Of a DNA stretch of 24,627 bases, positions 7,205-20,331 are shown in pieces. Origin of the DNA: an uncultured Collinsella sp. (GTDB lineage Bacteria > Actinomycetota > Coriobacteriia > Coriobacteriales > Coriobacteriaceae); contig CAADSP010000040.1 of NCBI GenBank assembly GCA_900751755.1, positions 1 to 24,627 of the forward strand, given 5' to 3'. A program made the position numbers and the translations under genes. How positions within the stretch are numbered: the stretch's first letter is position 1; the number at the start of each line of letters is the position of its first letter. The notes under the pieces are model-generated. The model was not told the DNA's origin and did no database searches. It saw nothing but the letters and a program-made list of their open reading frames with translations.

Positions 7205-7297
7205 GCCGCCTCCTTTCCGGTTGGTTTCCGTTTAGGTTACACCGTCTGACGGCGCTCCGCCGCGCTATCCTAGTGCAACCCTTACGAAAGGAACGCC

Positions 7298-8434
7298 ATG
7301 CGTCTGCCCATGAATACCTCGCTTGCCACGCTCAAGCCCTCCGGCATCCGTCGGATTAACGCGCTCGCTGCCCAGCACCCGGGATGCATTGCGCTCGCGC
7401 TTGGCGAGCCTGATTTTCCCACGCCCGATGTGATTAGCGCCGAGGTGACCGCCGCACTGGACCGCGGTGACACACACTATCCGCCCAACAACGGTCGCCC
7501 CGCCCTGCGTGAGGCACTGTCTGCCTACATGGGGAACGCGGGCCTGGCGTTTTCGGCTGACGAGGTCATCCTGACCGACGGCGCGACCGAGGCACTGTCG
7601 GCAACATTCATGGCTATGCTCAACCCCGGCGACGAGGTCATCATCCCCACGCCAGCCTTTGGCCTGTACGAGAGCATCGTCGTGGCCAACCACGCCAAAG
7701 CGGTCTTTTTGGATACAGAGCCTGCGCAATTCCAGATTGACGAGGACGCACTTCGTGCCTGCGTAACGCCGGCGACCAAGGCCATCGTCATCTGCTCGCC
7801 CAACAATCCTACGGGATGCATCCTCGACGCGGCATCGCTCGACGCCGTGGCACACGTGGCGGAGCAGGCGGGCATCTACGTGGTCTGCGACGACGTATAT
7901 AACCGCCTGGTCTACGTGGACGGCTACGTGCGATTTGCCCAGCGCCACCCGGAGCTACGCGAGCAGACGGTGGTCATCGAGAGCTTCTCCAAACCATGGG
8001 CTATGACCGGCTGGCGCTTGGGCTGGCTCGCAGCGGCAACCCCCGTCATCGCCGAGATCGCAAAAGCCCACCAATACTTAGTATCGAGCGCCGTCTCCTT
8101 TGAGATGGACGCCGCAGCGCGAGCCCTGACCGTCGACCCAACCCCCATGCTCAAAGTCTACCGAGCCCGTCGCGAACGCGTGCTCGCAGCCTTAGACGCC
8201 ATGGGCCTCGACGTAGTGGAACCGGCAGGAGCCTTCTACGCTTTCCCGAGCATCAAACAATTCGGCCTAACAAGCGAAGACTTCTGCATCAAAGCCATCA
8301 AAGAAGCCAACGTAGCCCTAGTTCCGGGTGACTGCTTCGGCACCGAAGGCCACATCCGCCTAAGCTACTGCGTCTCCGACAAAGATCTGGACGAAGGCCT
8401 AAATCGCCTGTCCACCTTCATTTCAACCTTATAG
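7298..8434 (+). CDS. PLP-dependent class I/II aminotransferase
   Basis: Fold-type I aminotransferase of 378 residues, full length for the aspartate/aromatic aminotransferase-like group. Recognisable elements are the N-terminal substrate strap LALGEPDFPTPD; the YPPNNGRPALREAL segment; the cofactor-loop DGATEAL; CSPNNPTGC; the Asp in VVCDDVYNRL; and the Schiff-base Lys232 in SFSKPWAMTGWRLGW. The Arg for the alpha-carboxylate is probably in HIRLSY. It transfers an amino group between an amino acid and a 2-oxo acid; which one is not decidable. The start ATG 7298 has GAAAGGA at 7286-7292. Codon use changes in the last third (from about 8040): A-ending codons such as CTA, ACA, GTA, CAA, AAA and GAA become frequent, unlike the first two thirds. 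No clear terminator follows; the next structure is the large foldback at 8485. Confidence 0.93.
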   Translation: MRLPMNTSLATLKPSGIRRINALAAQHPGCIALALGEPDFPTPDVISAEVTAALDRGDTHYPPNNGRPALREALSAYMGNAGLAFSADEVILTDGATEALSATFMAMLNPGDEVIIPTPAFGLYESIVVANHAKAVFLDTEPAQFQIDEDALRACVTPATKAIVICSPNNPTGCILDAASLDAVAHVAEQAGIYVVCDDVYNRLVYVDGYVRFAQRHPELREQTVVIESFSKPWAMTGWRLGWLAAATPVIAEIAKAHQYLVSSAVSFEMDAAARALTVDPTPMLKVYRARRERVLAALDAMGLDVVEPAGAFYAFPSIKQFGLTSEDFCIKAIKEANVALVPGDCFGTEGHIRLSYCVSDKDLDEGLNRLSTFISTL

Positions 8435-8484
8435 CCCAACGGGACGCAACACATCAGCCCACCGACATAAGGGTTATGCGTGGG

Positions 8485-8707
8485 GGCGTCGCTCAACGGA
8501 AAACCGGGCTGCCCCAAAGTCACCGCAGGCCGCGCCGCCGAAGGCCGGGCGCAAGGTTTTCGTAGATTCCGCACGAGCCGGAAAGCACTTAATGTGCTTT
8601 CCGAGCGAGCCCAGGACCTGACCGAGCGAAAACCTTGCGCCCGGCCTTCGGCGGCGCGGTCGGAATGGTGGAATTGTGTGCAGCCCGGATTTCCGTTGAC
8701 CGACGCC
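8485..8707. repeat. Large foldback element A with conserved core hairpin
   Basis: This 223-nt inverted structure has three layers. The outer arms at 8485-8512 and 8680-8707 match with two mismatches. The inner arms at 8530-8562 and 8627-8659 are a perfect 33-bp inverted repeat. Between them (8563-8626) is a core with the hairpin GGAAAGCAC-loop-GTGCTTTCC (8579-8601), preceded by TTCCGCACG and followed by CAGGAC. The same core recurs at 19563-19613 between entirely different arms. The outer right arm contains the -35 box of the rplJ promoter. Open frames across the element have no plausible start or family and are read as by-products of the palindrome. It may be a non-coding RNA or a non-autonomous mobile element. 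Confidence 0.85.
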
Positions 8708-8724
8708 GGGGTCCCCGCCATAAT
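8696..8724 (+). promoter_or_regulatory. Promoter of the rplJL leader
   Basis: TTGACC (8696-8701) and CATAAT (8719-8724) have an ideal 17-nt spacing. Transcription would start near 8731, just before the L10 leader. The -35 box lies within the outer right arm of foldback element A. Confidence 0.7.
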
Positions 8725-8740
8725 ATTTTCGGTTCACGCA

Positions 8741-8818
8741 CGAATCCGCTGCCAGAGACAGCCGGCGCAAACGGGCATTGCCCGCGAGCTTAATGGGATA
8801 TCCCGCCAGCCGAGGTGG
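8741..8818 (+). ncRNA. Ribosomal protein L10 leader RNA
   Basis: The segment directly downstream of the rplJ promoter has the conserved features I associate with the L10 leader, the autoregulatory mRNA structure bound by the L10(L12)4 complex. These are CCAGAGACAGCCGG near its 5' end, a small hairpin (CGGGC 8772-8776 with GCCCG 8780-8784), the GGGATATCCC segment and the closing CCAGCCGAGGT. Its position immediately upstream of rplJ and before an intrinsic terminator is the classic arrangement. Free L10 would bind here and repress its own operon. The exact ends are approximate. Confidence 0.8.
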
Positions 8819-8838
8819 TCGAGTAGATATGTCTTCTC

Positions 8839-8875
8839 GCCCCCGTCGCTCATGCAGCGCGGGGGCTTTCTTTTT
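8839..8875 (+). terminator. Attenuator-type terminator in the rplJ leader
   Basis: GCCCCCG-T-CGCT (8839-8850) pairs with AGCG-CGGGGGC (8856-8866) around CATGC, followed by TTTCTTTTT. This is a typical intrinsic terminator placed after the promoter and L10 leader and before rplJ, so it must be read through for expression. It therefore probably acts as a regulated attenuator. GCCCCCGTC is repeated just downstream at 8882-8890 and could compete for the same 3' arm. Confidence 0.8.
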
Positions 8876-8940
8876 GGACATGCCCCCGTCACGTCCTTGT
8901 GGCGGACCGTGCCCGGAAAGAATTCGAGGAGGTGTAATTC

Positions 8941-9462
8941 ATGCCCCAGCAGTACAAAATCGACAAGGTTGCAGAGATCGAGTCCCGTATCGCCGAGAAC
9001 GCCGGTCTGTTCGTCGTCAACTACAACGGTTTGACGGTTAAGCAGGCTCAGGAGCTGCGTCATCAGCTTCGCGAGTGCGGCGCCGAGATGAAGGTCTACA
9101 AGAACAACCTGGTCAAGATCGCTCTCAAGAACCAGGAGCAGCCCGAGCTCGACGAGATCCTCGTCGGCCCCGTCGCTTATGTGTTCTACGAGACCGAGCC
9201 GGTCGAGGCCGCTAAGACCCTTAAGGACTTCTCTGCTAAGTCCAAGGGCGTCCTTGAGATCAAGGGCGGTATCTCCGACGGCAAGGCCGTTTCCGCTGAT
9301 GATGTTAAGGCTATCGCCGAGCTGCCCACCAAGGATCAGCTTCTCGGTCAGATCGCCGGTCTCATCTCCGGTTTCGCTCGCGACATCGCTGTCTGCGTCA
9401 ACGGCGTTTCCTCTGGTCTCGCTCGTTCGATCCAGCAGGTCTCCGAGCAGAAGGCAGCCTAG
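8941..9462 (+). CDS. rplJ: Large-subunit ribosomal protein L10
   Basis: Ribosomal protein bL10/uL10 of 173 residues, the normal length. It forms the base of the ribosomal stalk, binding 23S rRNA with its N-terminal domain and L7/L12 dimers with its C-terminal helix. The N-terminal pattern (KVAEIESRI, then AGLFVVNYNGLTV), the KVYKNNLVKIAL segment and LPTKDQLLGQIAG in the C-terminal part identify it. The start ATG has GGAGGT at 8928-8933. It sits behind the L10 leader and attenuator and is followed 102 nt later by rplL. The more usual upstream rplK-rplA pair is not in this stretch; the gene starts its own transcription unit. Confidence 0.97.
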   Translation: MPQQYKIDKVAEIESRIAENAGLFVVNYNGLTVKQAQELRHQLRECGAEMKVYKNNLVKIALKNQEQPELDEILVGPVAYVFYETEPVEAAKTLKDFSAKSKGVLEIKGGISDGKAVSADDVKAIAELPTKDQLLGQIAGLISGFARDIAVCVNGVSSGLARSIQQVSEQKAA

Positions 9463-9564
9463 TCGCTGTTTTCACCCGCGGCGGCAACGCCGCACCCCTG
9501 ACGCATTCGCGTCGTGTTTTAACTGATCTCCGTGCATCTGCACGGAAACCGAAAGGACTTAGAA

Positions 9565-9942
9565 ATGGCTAAGCTTACCACCGATGAGATCATCGATGCT
9601 CTTAAGGAAATGACCCTTCTCGAGGCTTCCGAGCTCGTTAAGGCTATCGAGGACACCTTCGGCGTTTCCGCCGCTGCTCCTGCCGCCGTTGTCGCCGCTC
9701 CCGCTGCTGGCGCTGCTGAGGCCGAGGAGAAGACCGAGTTTGACGTCGTGCTCGAGGGCTTCGGCGACAACAAGATCCAGGTCATCAAGGCCGTCCGTGA
9801 GCTCACCAGCCTTGGCCTGAAGGAGGCCAAGGAGGTCGTCGAGGGCGCTCCCAAGGCTGTTCTCGAGGGTGCCAAGAAGGAGGACGCCGAGGCTGCCAAG
9901 GAGAAGCTCGAGGCTGCTGGCGCTGCTGTCACCCTCAAGTAA
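9565..9942 (+). CDS. rplL: Ribosomal protein L7/L12
   Basis: Stalk protein bL12 of 125 residues, present as dimers on L10, where it recruits and stimulates translation GTPases such as EF-G (encoded at the right end of this window). The N-terminal dimerisation helices (LTTDEIIDALKEMTLLEASE), an Ala/Pro-rich hinge (AAAPAAVVAAPAAG) and the C-terminal domain (EKTEFDVVLEGFG, then KAVREL and LGLKEAKEVVEGAP) are all present. ATG 9565 follows GAAAGGA at 9551-9557; an earlier in-frame start would be upstream of this site. The rplJ-rplL spacer contains three small hairpins (around 9478-9493, 9500-9513 and 9531-9546), which may tune the higher dose of L12 over L10. A strong terminator follows. Confidence 0.97.
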   Translation: MAKLTTDEIIDALKEMTLLEASELVKAIEDTFGVSAAAPAAVVAAPAAGAAEAEEKTEFDVVLEGFGDNKIQVIKAVRELTSLGLKEAKEVVEGAPKAVLEGAKKEDAEAAKEKLEAAGAAVTLK

Positions 9943-9970
9943 TCAGGCTTTCTCGCCAGATTTCTTTGCA

Positions 9971-10008
9971 GACGGGGTTCGCATTGCGAGCCCCGTCTTT
10001 TTTGTTTT
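9971..10008 (+). terminator. Intrinsic terminator of rplJL
   Basis: GACGGGG (9971-9977) pairs with CCCCGTC (9991-9997) with a further inner TCGC/GCGA stem, followed by a T-rich run. It separates rplJL from galU and rpoBC. Confidence 0.9.
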
Positions 10009-10255
10009 GGCCCCTCATTCCCATTGCTCGGCACGCAGAACACCGTTGTCTTCGCCGTGCCAATCCCGTTACCGCTGGGGCGTAAAATTGCACCATTCGA
10101 GCAATAATTTGCGTTGACCTGCTGAAGAATTGCGTTTGCCTTACGGCGACGTATGTCTCCGGCGGTAAGATACTTCAGTATCGCAATTTGGTCTGCGGCC
10201 GCCGTGCCGCACGCACAGGGCGCATCCTGCGCCTGCGAAAGGATCCTTGAATAAC
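10009..10255. other. Intergenic region upstream of galU, no clear promoter
   Basis: I see no convincing paired promoter boxes. Candidates are an isolated TTGACC (10114-10119) and a weak TTGCGT-16-TATGTC (10130-10157). A small hairpin GATAC-TTCA-GTATC lies at 10169-10182. The word TTGC and its complement recur several times between 10087 and 10190, with no evident function. Confidence 0.4.
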
Positions 10256-11164
10256 ATGAAGGCAATCATCCCCGCCGCCGGTCTTGGCACGCGTTTTCTG
10301 CCTGGCACCAAGTGCACGCCCAAAGAGATGCTGCCGGTGCTCGACAAACCGGTCATCCAGTACGTCGTTGAGGAGGCGCTCGACCCCGATGAGGTCGACG
10401 ATGCTATTATCGTCACCTCTCCTGGCAAGCCCGAGTTGCTGAGCTACTTCCAGCCCGATCGCTCGCTCGAGAACCTGCTTCGCGAGCGTGGCAAGGACGC
10501 CTACGCCGACGCCGTCGCCCATGCTGGTGGTATGCCGGTCGACTTCCGTTATCAGTACGAGCCCAAGGGCCTTGGCCACGCCATTCGCTCTGCCGCCGAC
10601 GCTGTGGCAGGGGAGAACTTCCTGGTTCTTCTGGGCGATTACGTTGTGCCTAACCGTGACATCTGCGACAAGATGCTTGCCGTCTCCAAGGAGCACGGTG
10701 GCGCTTCTGTTATCGCCGTTGCCGCGTGCGCTCCCGAGGAAGTCAGCCGCTATGGCGTTATCGCCGGCGATCGCGTGGGCGCTCTCGAGGGCTTCGAGAA
10801 TGCCGCCGACGACGAGCCCGGTGCCGTTTGGCGCATCGGCGGCCTGGTCGAGAAGCCCGCTCCCGAGGCGGCTCCGTCCAACCTGTACATCGTCGGTCGC
10901 TACCTGCTGAGCCCGTTGGTCATGGACCTGCTGGCCGATCAGCAGGCCGGTAAGGGCGGCGAGATTCAGCTGACCGACGCCATGGCCCGCTCGCTCGACC
11001 GCGAGGCCATGTATGCCGTCGTCATCGACCCGCTGTCGGGCTACGATACCGGTACCCCGTCTGGCTGGATGGCTACCAACGCCCTCATGGCTGCAAGCGA
11101 TCCTCGCTTTGCCGGCGCCTTCTGGGATGCCATCGACGAGCGCGGCGGTTTGATGCGCAAATAA
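10256..11164 (+). CDS. galU: UTP--glucose-1-phosphate uridylyltransferase
   Basis: Nucleotidyltransferase of 302 residues that makes UDP-glucose from UTP and glucose-1-phosphate, for cell envelope glycans and galactose metabolism. The N-terminal nucleotide-binding loop PAAGLGTRFLPGTKCTPKEM and the PVLDKPVIQYVVEEAL segment are hallmarks of GalU. EPKGLGHAI, the LLGDYVV metal-site segment, GGLVEKP and GGEIQLTDA follow in the family order. ATG 10256 fits the family start (MKAIIPAAG); AAAGGA is at 10238-10243, 12 nt away, a somewhat long spacing. The alternative TTG at 10247 would sit only 3 nt from that site. The gene is isolated between two terminators, inside what is usually a contiguous rplJL-rpoBC block. 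A UUCG-capped terminator follows. Confidence 0.95.
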   Translation: MKAIIPAAGLGTRFLPGTKCTPKEMLPVLDKPVIQYVVEEALDPDEVDDAIIVTSPGKPELLSYFQPDRSLENLLRERGKDAYADAVAHAGGMPVDFRYQYEPKGLGHAIRSAADAVAGENFLVLLGDYVVPNRDICDKMLAVSKEHGGASVIAVAACAPEEVSRYGVIAGDRVGALEGFENAADDEPGAVWRIGGLVEKPAPEAAPSNLYIVGRYLLSPLVMDLLADQQAGKGGEIQLTDAMARSLDREAMYAVVIDPLSGYDTGTPSGWMATNALMAASDPRFAGAFWDAIDERGGLMRK

Positions 11165-11185
11165 GCCTTTCGGGCATCGACATTT

Positions 11186-11219
11186 ACGGGTGCGGACTTC
11201 GGTTCGCGCCCGTTTTTTT
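11186..11219 (+). terminator. Intrinsic terminator of galU, UUCG tetraloop
   Basis: ACGGGTGCGGAC (11186-11197) pairs with GTTCGCGCCCGT (11202-11213), with G-U wobbles, around a TTCG tetraloop. A run of seven T follows. This is a textbook strong terminator. Confidence 0.93.
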
Positions 11220-11243
11220 ATAAGAGCTGCGATTGCCAGCCCT

Positions 11244-11306
11244 CTGTTCACAGAAAATATATGAACAGGTGTTCGATGCATATCCATCTACCTGCATGTT
11301 TTCTGT
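11244..11306. repeat. Overlapping inverted repeats upstream of rpoB
   Basis: CTGTTCA (11244-11250) and TGAACAG (11262-11268) form one inverted repeat. ACAGAAAA (11250-11257) with TTTTCTGT (11299-11306), plus inner CAGGT/ACCTG (11266-11270, 11290-11294), form an alternative, mutually exclusive one. The DNA here is AT-rich compared with its surroundings. It lies upstream of the proposed rpoB promoter and could be a protein-binding site, or a leader if transcription starts further upstream. Confidence 0.4.
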
Positions 11307-11352
11307 CGAAAAACTTTGCTACTCCAAAAACTCAATCACGTCAAGGATTTTC

Positions 11353-11380
11353 TTGCTCAACGGTCGGTACCTGATAAACT
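11353..11380 (+). promoter_or_regulatory. Possible rpoBC promoter
   Basis: TTGCTC (11353-11358) and TAAACT (11375-11380) are 16 nt apart, preceding a leader of about 65 nt. The boxes are imperfect, so the assignment is tentative. A strong terminator upstream makes a local promoter necessary. Confidence 0.4.
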
Positions 11381-11453
11381 ATTAGGTTGCGATAACTGGC
11401 GAAGCTATGCCTCGCCAATCCACCGAGCATTTCCGTGAAGGAGGAAAAACCTG

Positions 11454-14945
<3,492 letters not shown>

Positions 14946-14951
14946 TTGACT

Positions 14952-19427
<4,476 letters not shown>

Positions 19428-19454
19428 CTTCCAAGTACGTTAACCGCCCTTCCA

Positions 19455-19490
19455 AAGACCCGTTTCCCAGTAGGGAAGCGGGTCTTTTTT
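19455..19490 (+). terminator. Intrinsic terminator of rpoBC
   Basis: AAGACCCGTTTCCC (19455-19468) pairs with GGGAAGCGGGTCTT (19473-19486), with one G-U pair, around AGTA. The 3' arm runs into a stretch of six T. It ends the rpoBC unit 27 nt after the stop. Confidence 0.93.
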
Positions 19491-19495
19491 GATGA

Positions 19496-19689
19496 GGAAC
19501 GTTGCCCCGACGAGCGCGTCGGATTCCCGGAACGGGCCGCCCGCTGTTTAAGTTTGTCGCGAGTTCCGCACGCAAAGGAAAGCACTTAATGTGCTTTCCG
19601 TCTTGCGCAGGACTGTAGAGCAGCAAACTTAAACAGCGGGCGGCCCGTTCCGGGAATCTGCCCCCGCGCACAGAAGGGGATTCCTTTTG
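19496..19689. repeat. Foldback element B with conserved core hairpin
   Basis: The left flank 19496-19530 (starting GGAACGTTGCCCC, with a 5-bp CGACG/CGTCG hairpin) and the right flank 19650-19689 (ending GGGGATTCCTTTTG) match element C at 34/35 and 38/40 positions. Between them is a foldback. The arms at 19522-19556 and 19624-19658 form a perfect 35-bp inverted repeat. They enclose a core with the hairpin GGAAAGCAC-loop-GTGCTTTCC (19577-19599), the preceding TTCCGCACG and the following CAGGAC, as in element A. The right-hand GGGAATC could also pair with a downstream GGATTCC, giving an alternative fold. No gene is seen in 19496-19735. Confidence 0.88.
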
Positions 19690-19722
19690 CCAAAAAGGGA
19701 CAGGTTTATTTTGGTAGGTTTT
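19689..19722 (+). repeat. Left copy of 34-bp inverted repeat around the sigma cassette
   Basis: This starts at the last base of element B, with the word AAAAAGGGACAGGTTTATTT in its centre. The reverse complement recurs at 21505-21538 with 33 of 34 positions identical (A versus C at one site). The GGGACAGGTTTATTTT word resembles dispersed REP-type sequences known in many bacteria (from memory). Confidence 0.9.
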
Positions 19723-19735
19723 TCTTGCTTGAATT

Positions 19736-19764
19736 TGAAACATTTCGTCCGGCCAGAGCGTATC
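19736..19764 (+). promoter_or_regulatory. ECF-type promoter, probably autoregulated by the downstream sigma factor
   Basis: TGAAAC (19736-19741) followed by ATTTC and, after a 17-nt spacer, CGTATC (19759-19764). This closely matches the Bacillus sigma-W-type ECF promoter (TGAAAC, about 16 nt, CGTA). It lies 48 nt upstream of the sigma gene start. ECF sigma factors commonly transcribe their own genes. Confidence 0.65.
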
Positions 19765-19812
19765 TATGGTGAGGGCTTCAGCAACAAACATCAGCATCAC
19801 CGGGAGGTGATT

Positions 19813-20331
19813 ATGGAAGAACAAGCTTTTAGACAGGCGGTTGAAGATCACAGGGATGTCGTGTTTCGGATCGCATTGACGTACCTGCGCGATCGTGCCG
19901 ATGCCGACGATGTTGCCCAAGACGTCTTTCTTAAGTTGCTTAAAAGCGATGGACACTTTGAAAGTTGGGAACATCTTCGTCGATGGCTTATCCGGGTCAC
20001 GATCAATGAATGCAAATCGCTCTTTCGAAAGCCATGGAGGCGTGTGGAGGATATTGAGAACCTGGCCAATTCGCTCTCGGCGGCGCAGGATGAGACCAAG
20101 GCGGTCCTGTCAGACGTTATGCGACTTCCGGAGCGATTCCGTGTTCCCATCGTGCTCTATTACTATCTGGGCTTTTCGACCTCAGAGATTGCCGAGTTGT
20201 TGCATGTACCAGCCGCGACCGTTCGAACGCGTTTAGCTCGTGGTCGATCGAAGCTCAAATTCATCCTAGAGGAGGGCGACCGTGAAATCCAATCAAATCA
20301 AGCAGGCCTTCGAGTCCATCCAAGCCGATAG
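19813..20331 (+). CDS. ECF-family RNA polymerase sigma factor
   Basis: Sigma-70 family, extracytoplasmic-function type, 172 residues. The sigma-2 region (FRIALTYLRDRADADDVAQD, then FLKLLKS and WLIRVTINECKSLFRK) recognises the -10 box. Sigma-4 (LPERFRVPIVLYYYLGF, then STSEIAELLHVPAATVRTRL) recognises the -35 box. A short linker joins them and regions 1.1, 1.2 and 3 are absent, as usual for this group. ATG 19813 has GGGAGGTGA at 19802-19810; the frame stays open upstream but that extension shows no sigma sequence and crosses the promoter. The last 50 nt overlap the start of the membrane protein gene, so both are made together. Base composition is visibly less GC-rich than in rpoC or rpsL (codons such as TTA, AAA and TTT), which suggests a different origin. 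Confidence 0.93.
   Translation: MEEQAFRQAVEDHRDVVFRIALTYLRDRADADDVAQDVFLKLLKSDGHFESWEHLRRWLIRVTINECKSLFRKPWRRVEDIENLANSLSAAQDETKAVLSDVMRLPERFRVPIVLYYYLGFSTSEIAELLHVPAATVRTRLARGRSKLKFILEEGDREIQSNQAGLRVHPSR

Noticed and set aside
6548..7249. 233-codon open frame on the + strand opposite the unknown minus-strand gene
   Set aside because: It lacks a ribosome site, whereas the minus-strand gene has AAAGGAGG at the right distance. The choice is reasonable but not certain, since neither protein is clearly recognised.
8471..8496. Mirror promoter on the minus strand from the left outer arm of element A
   Set aside because: The -35 equivalent is TTGAGC but no -10 box lies at 16-18 nt; the nearest AT-rich hexamers are at the wrong distance.
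8480..9034. Open frames running through foldback element A on both strands
   Set aside because: They read the palindrome and the L10 leader, contain repeated arm-encoded peptides and run into rplJ out of frame. No start signal or family.
10175..11287. 370-codon open frame antisense to galU
   Set aside because: galU is clear; the antisense frame crosses both terminator and promoter regions.
19687..19812. Upstream in-frame extension of the sigma factor
   Set aside because: It would begin inside the inverted repeat, cross the ECF promoter and add no sigma-like sequence; ATG 19813 has a strong ribosome site.
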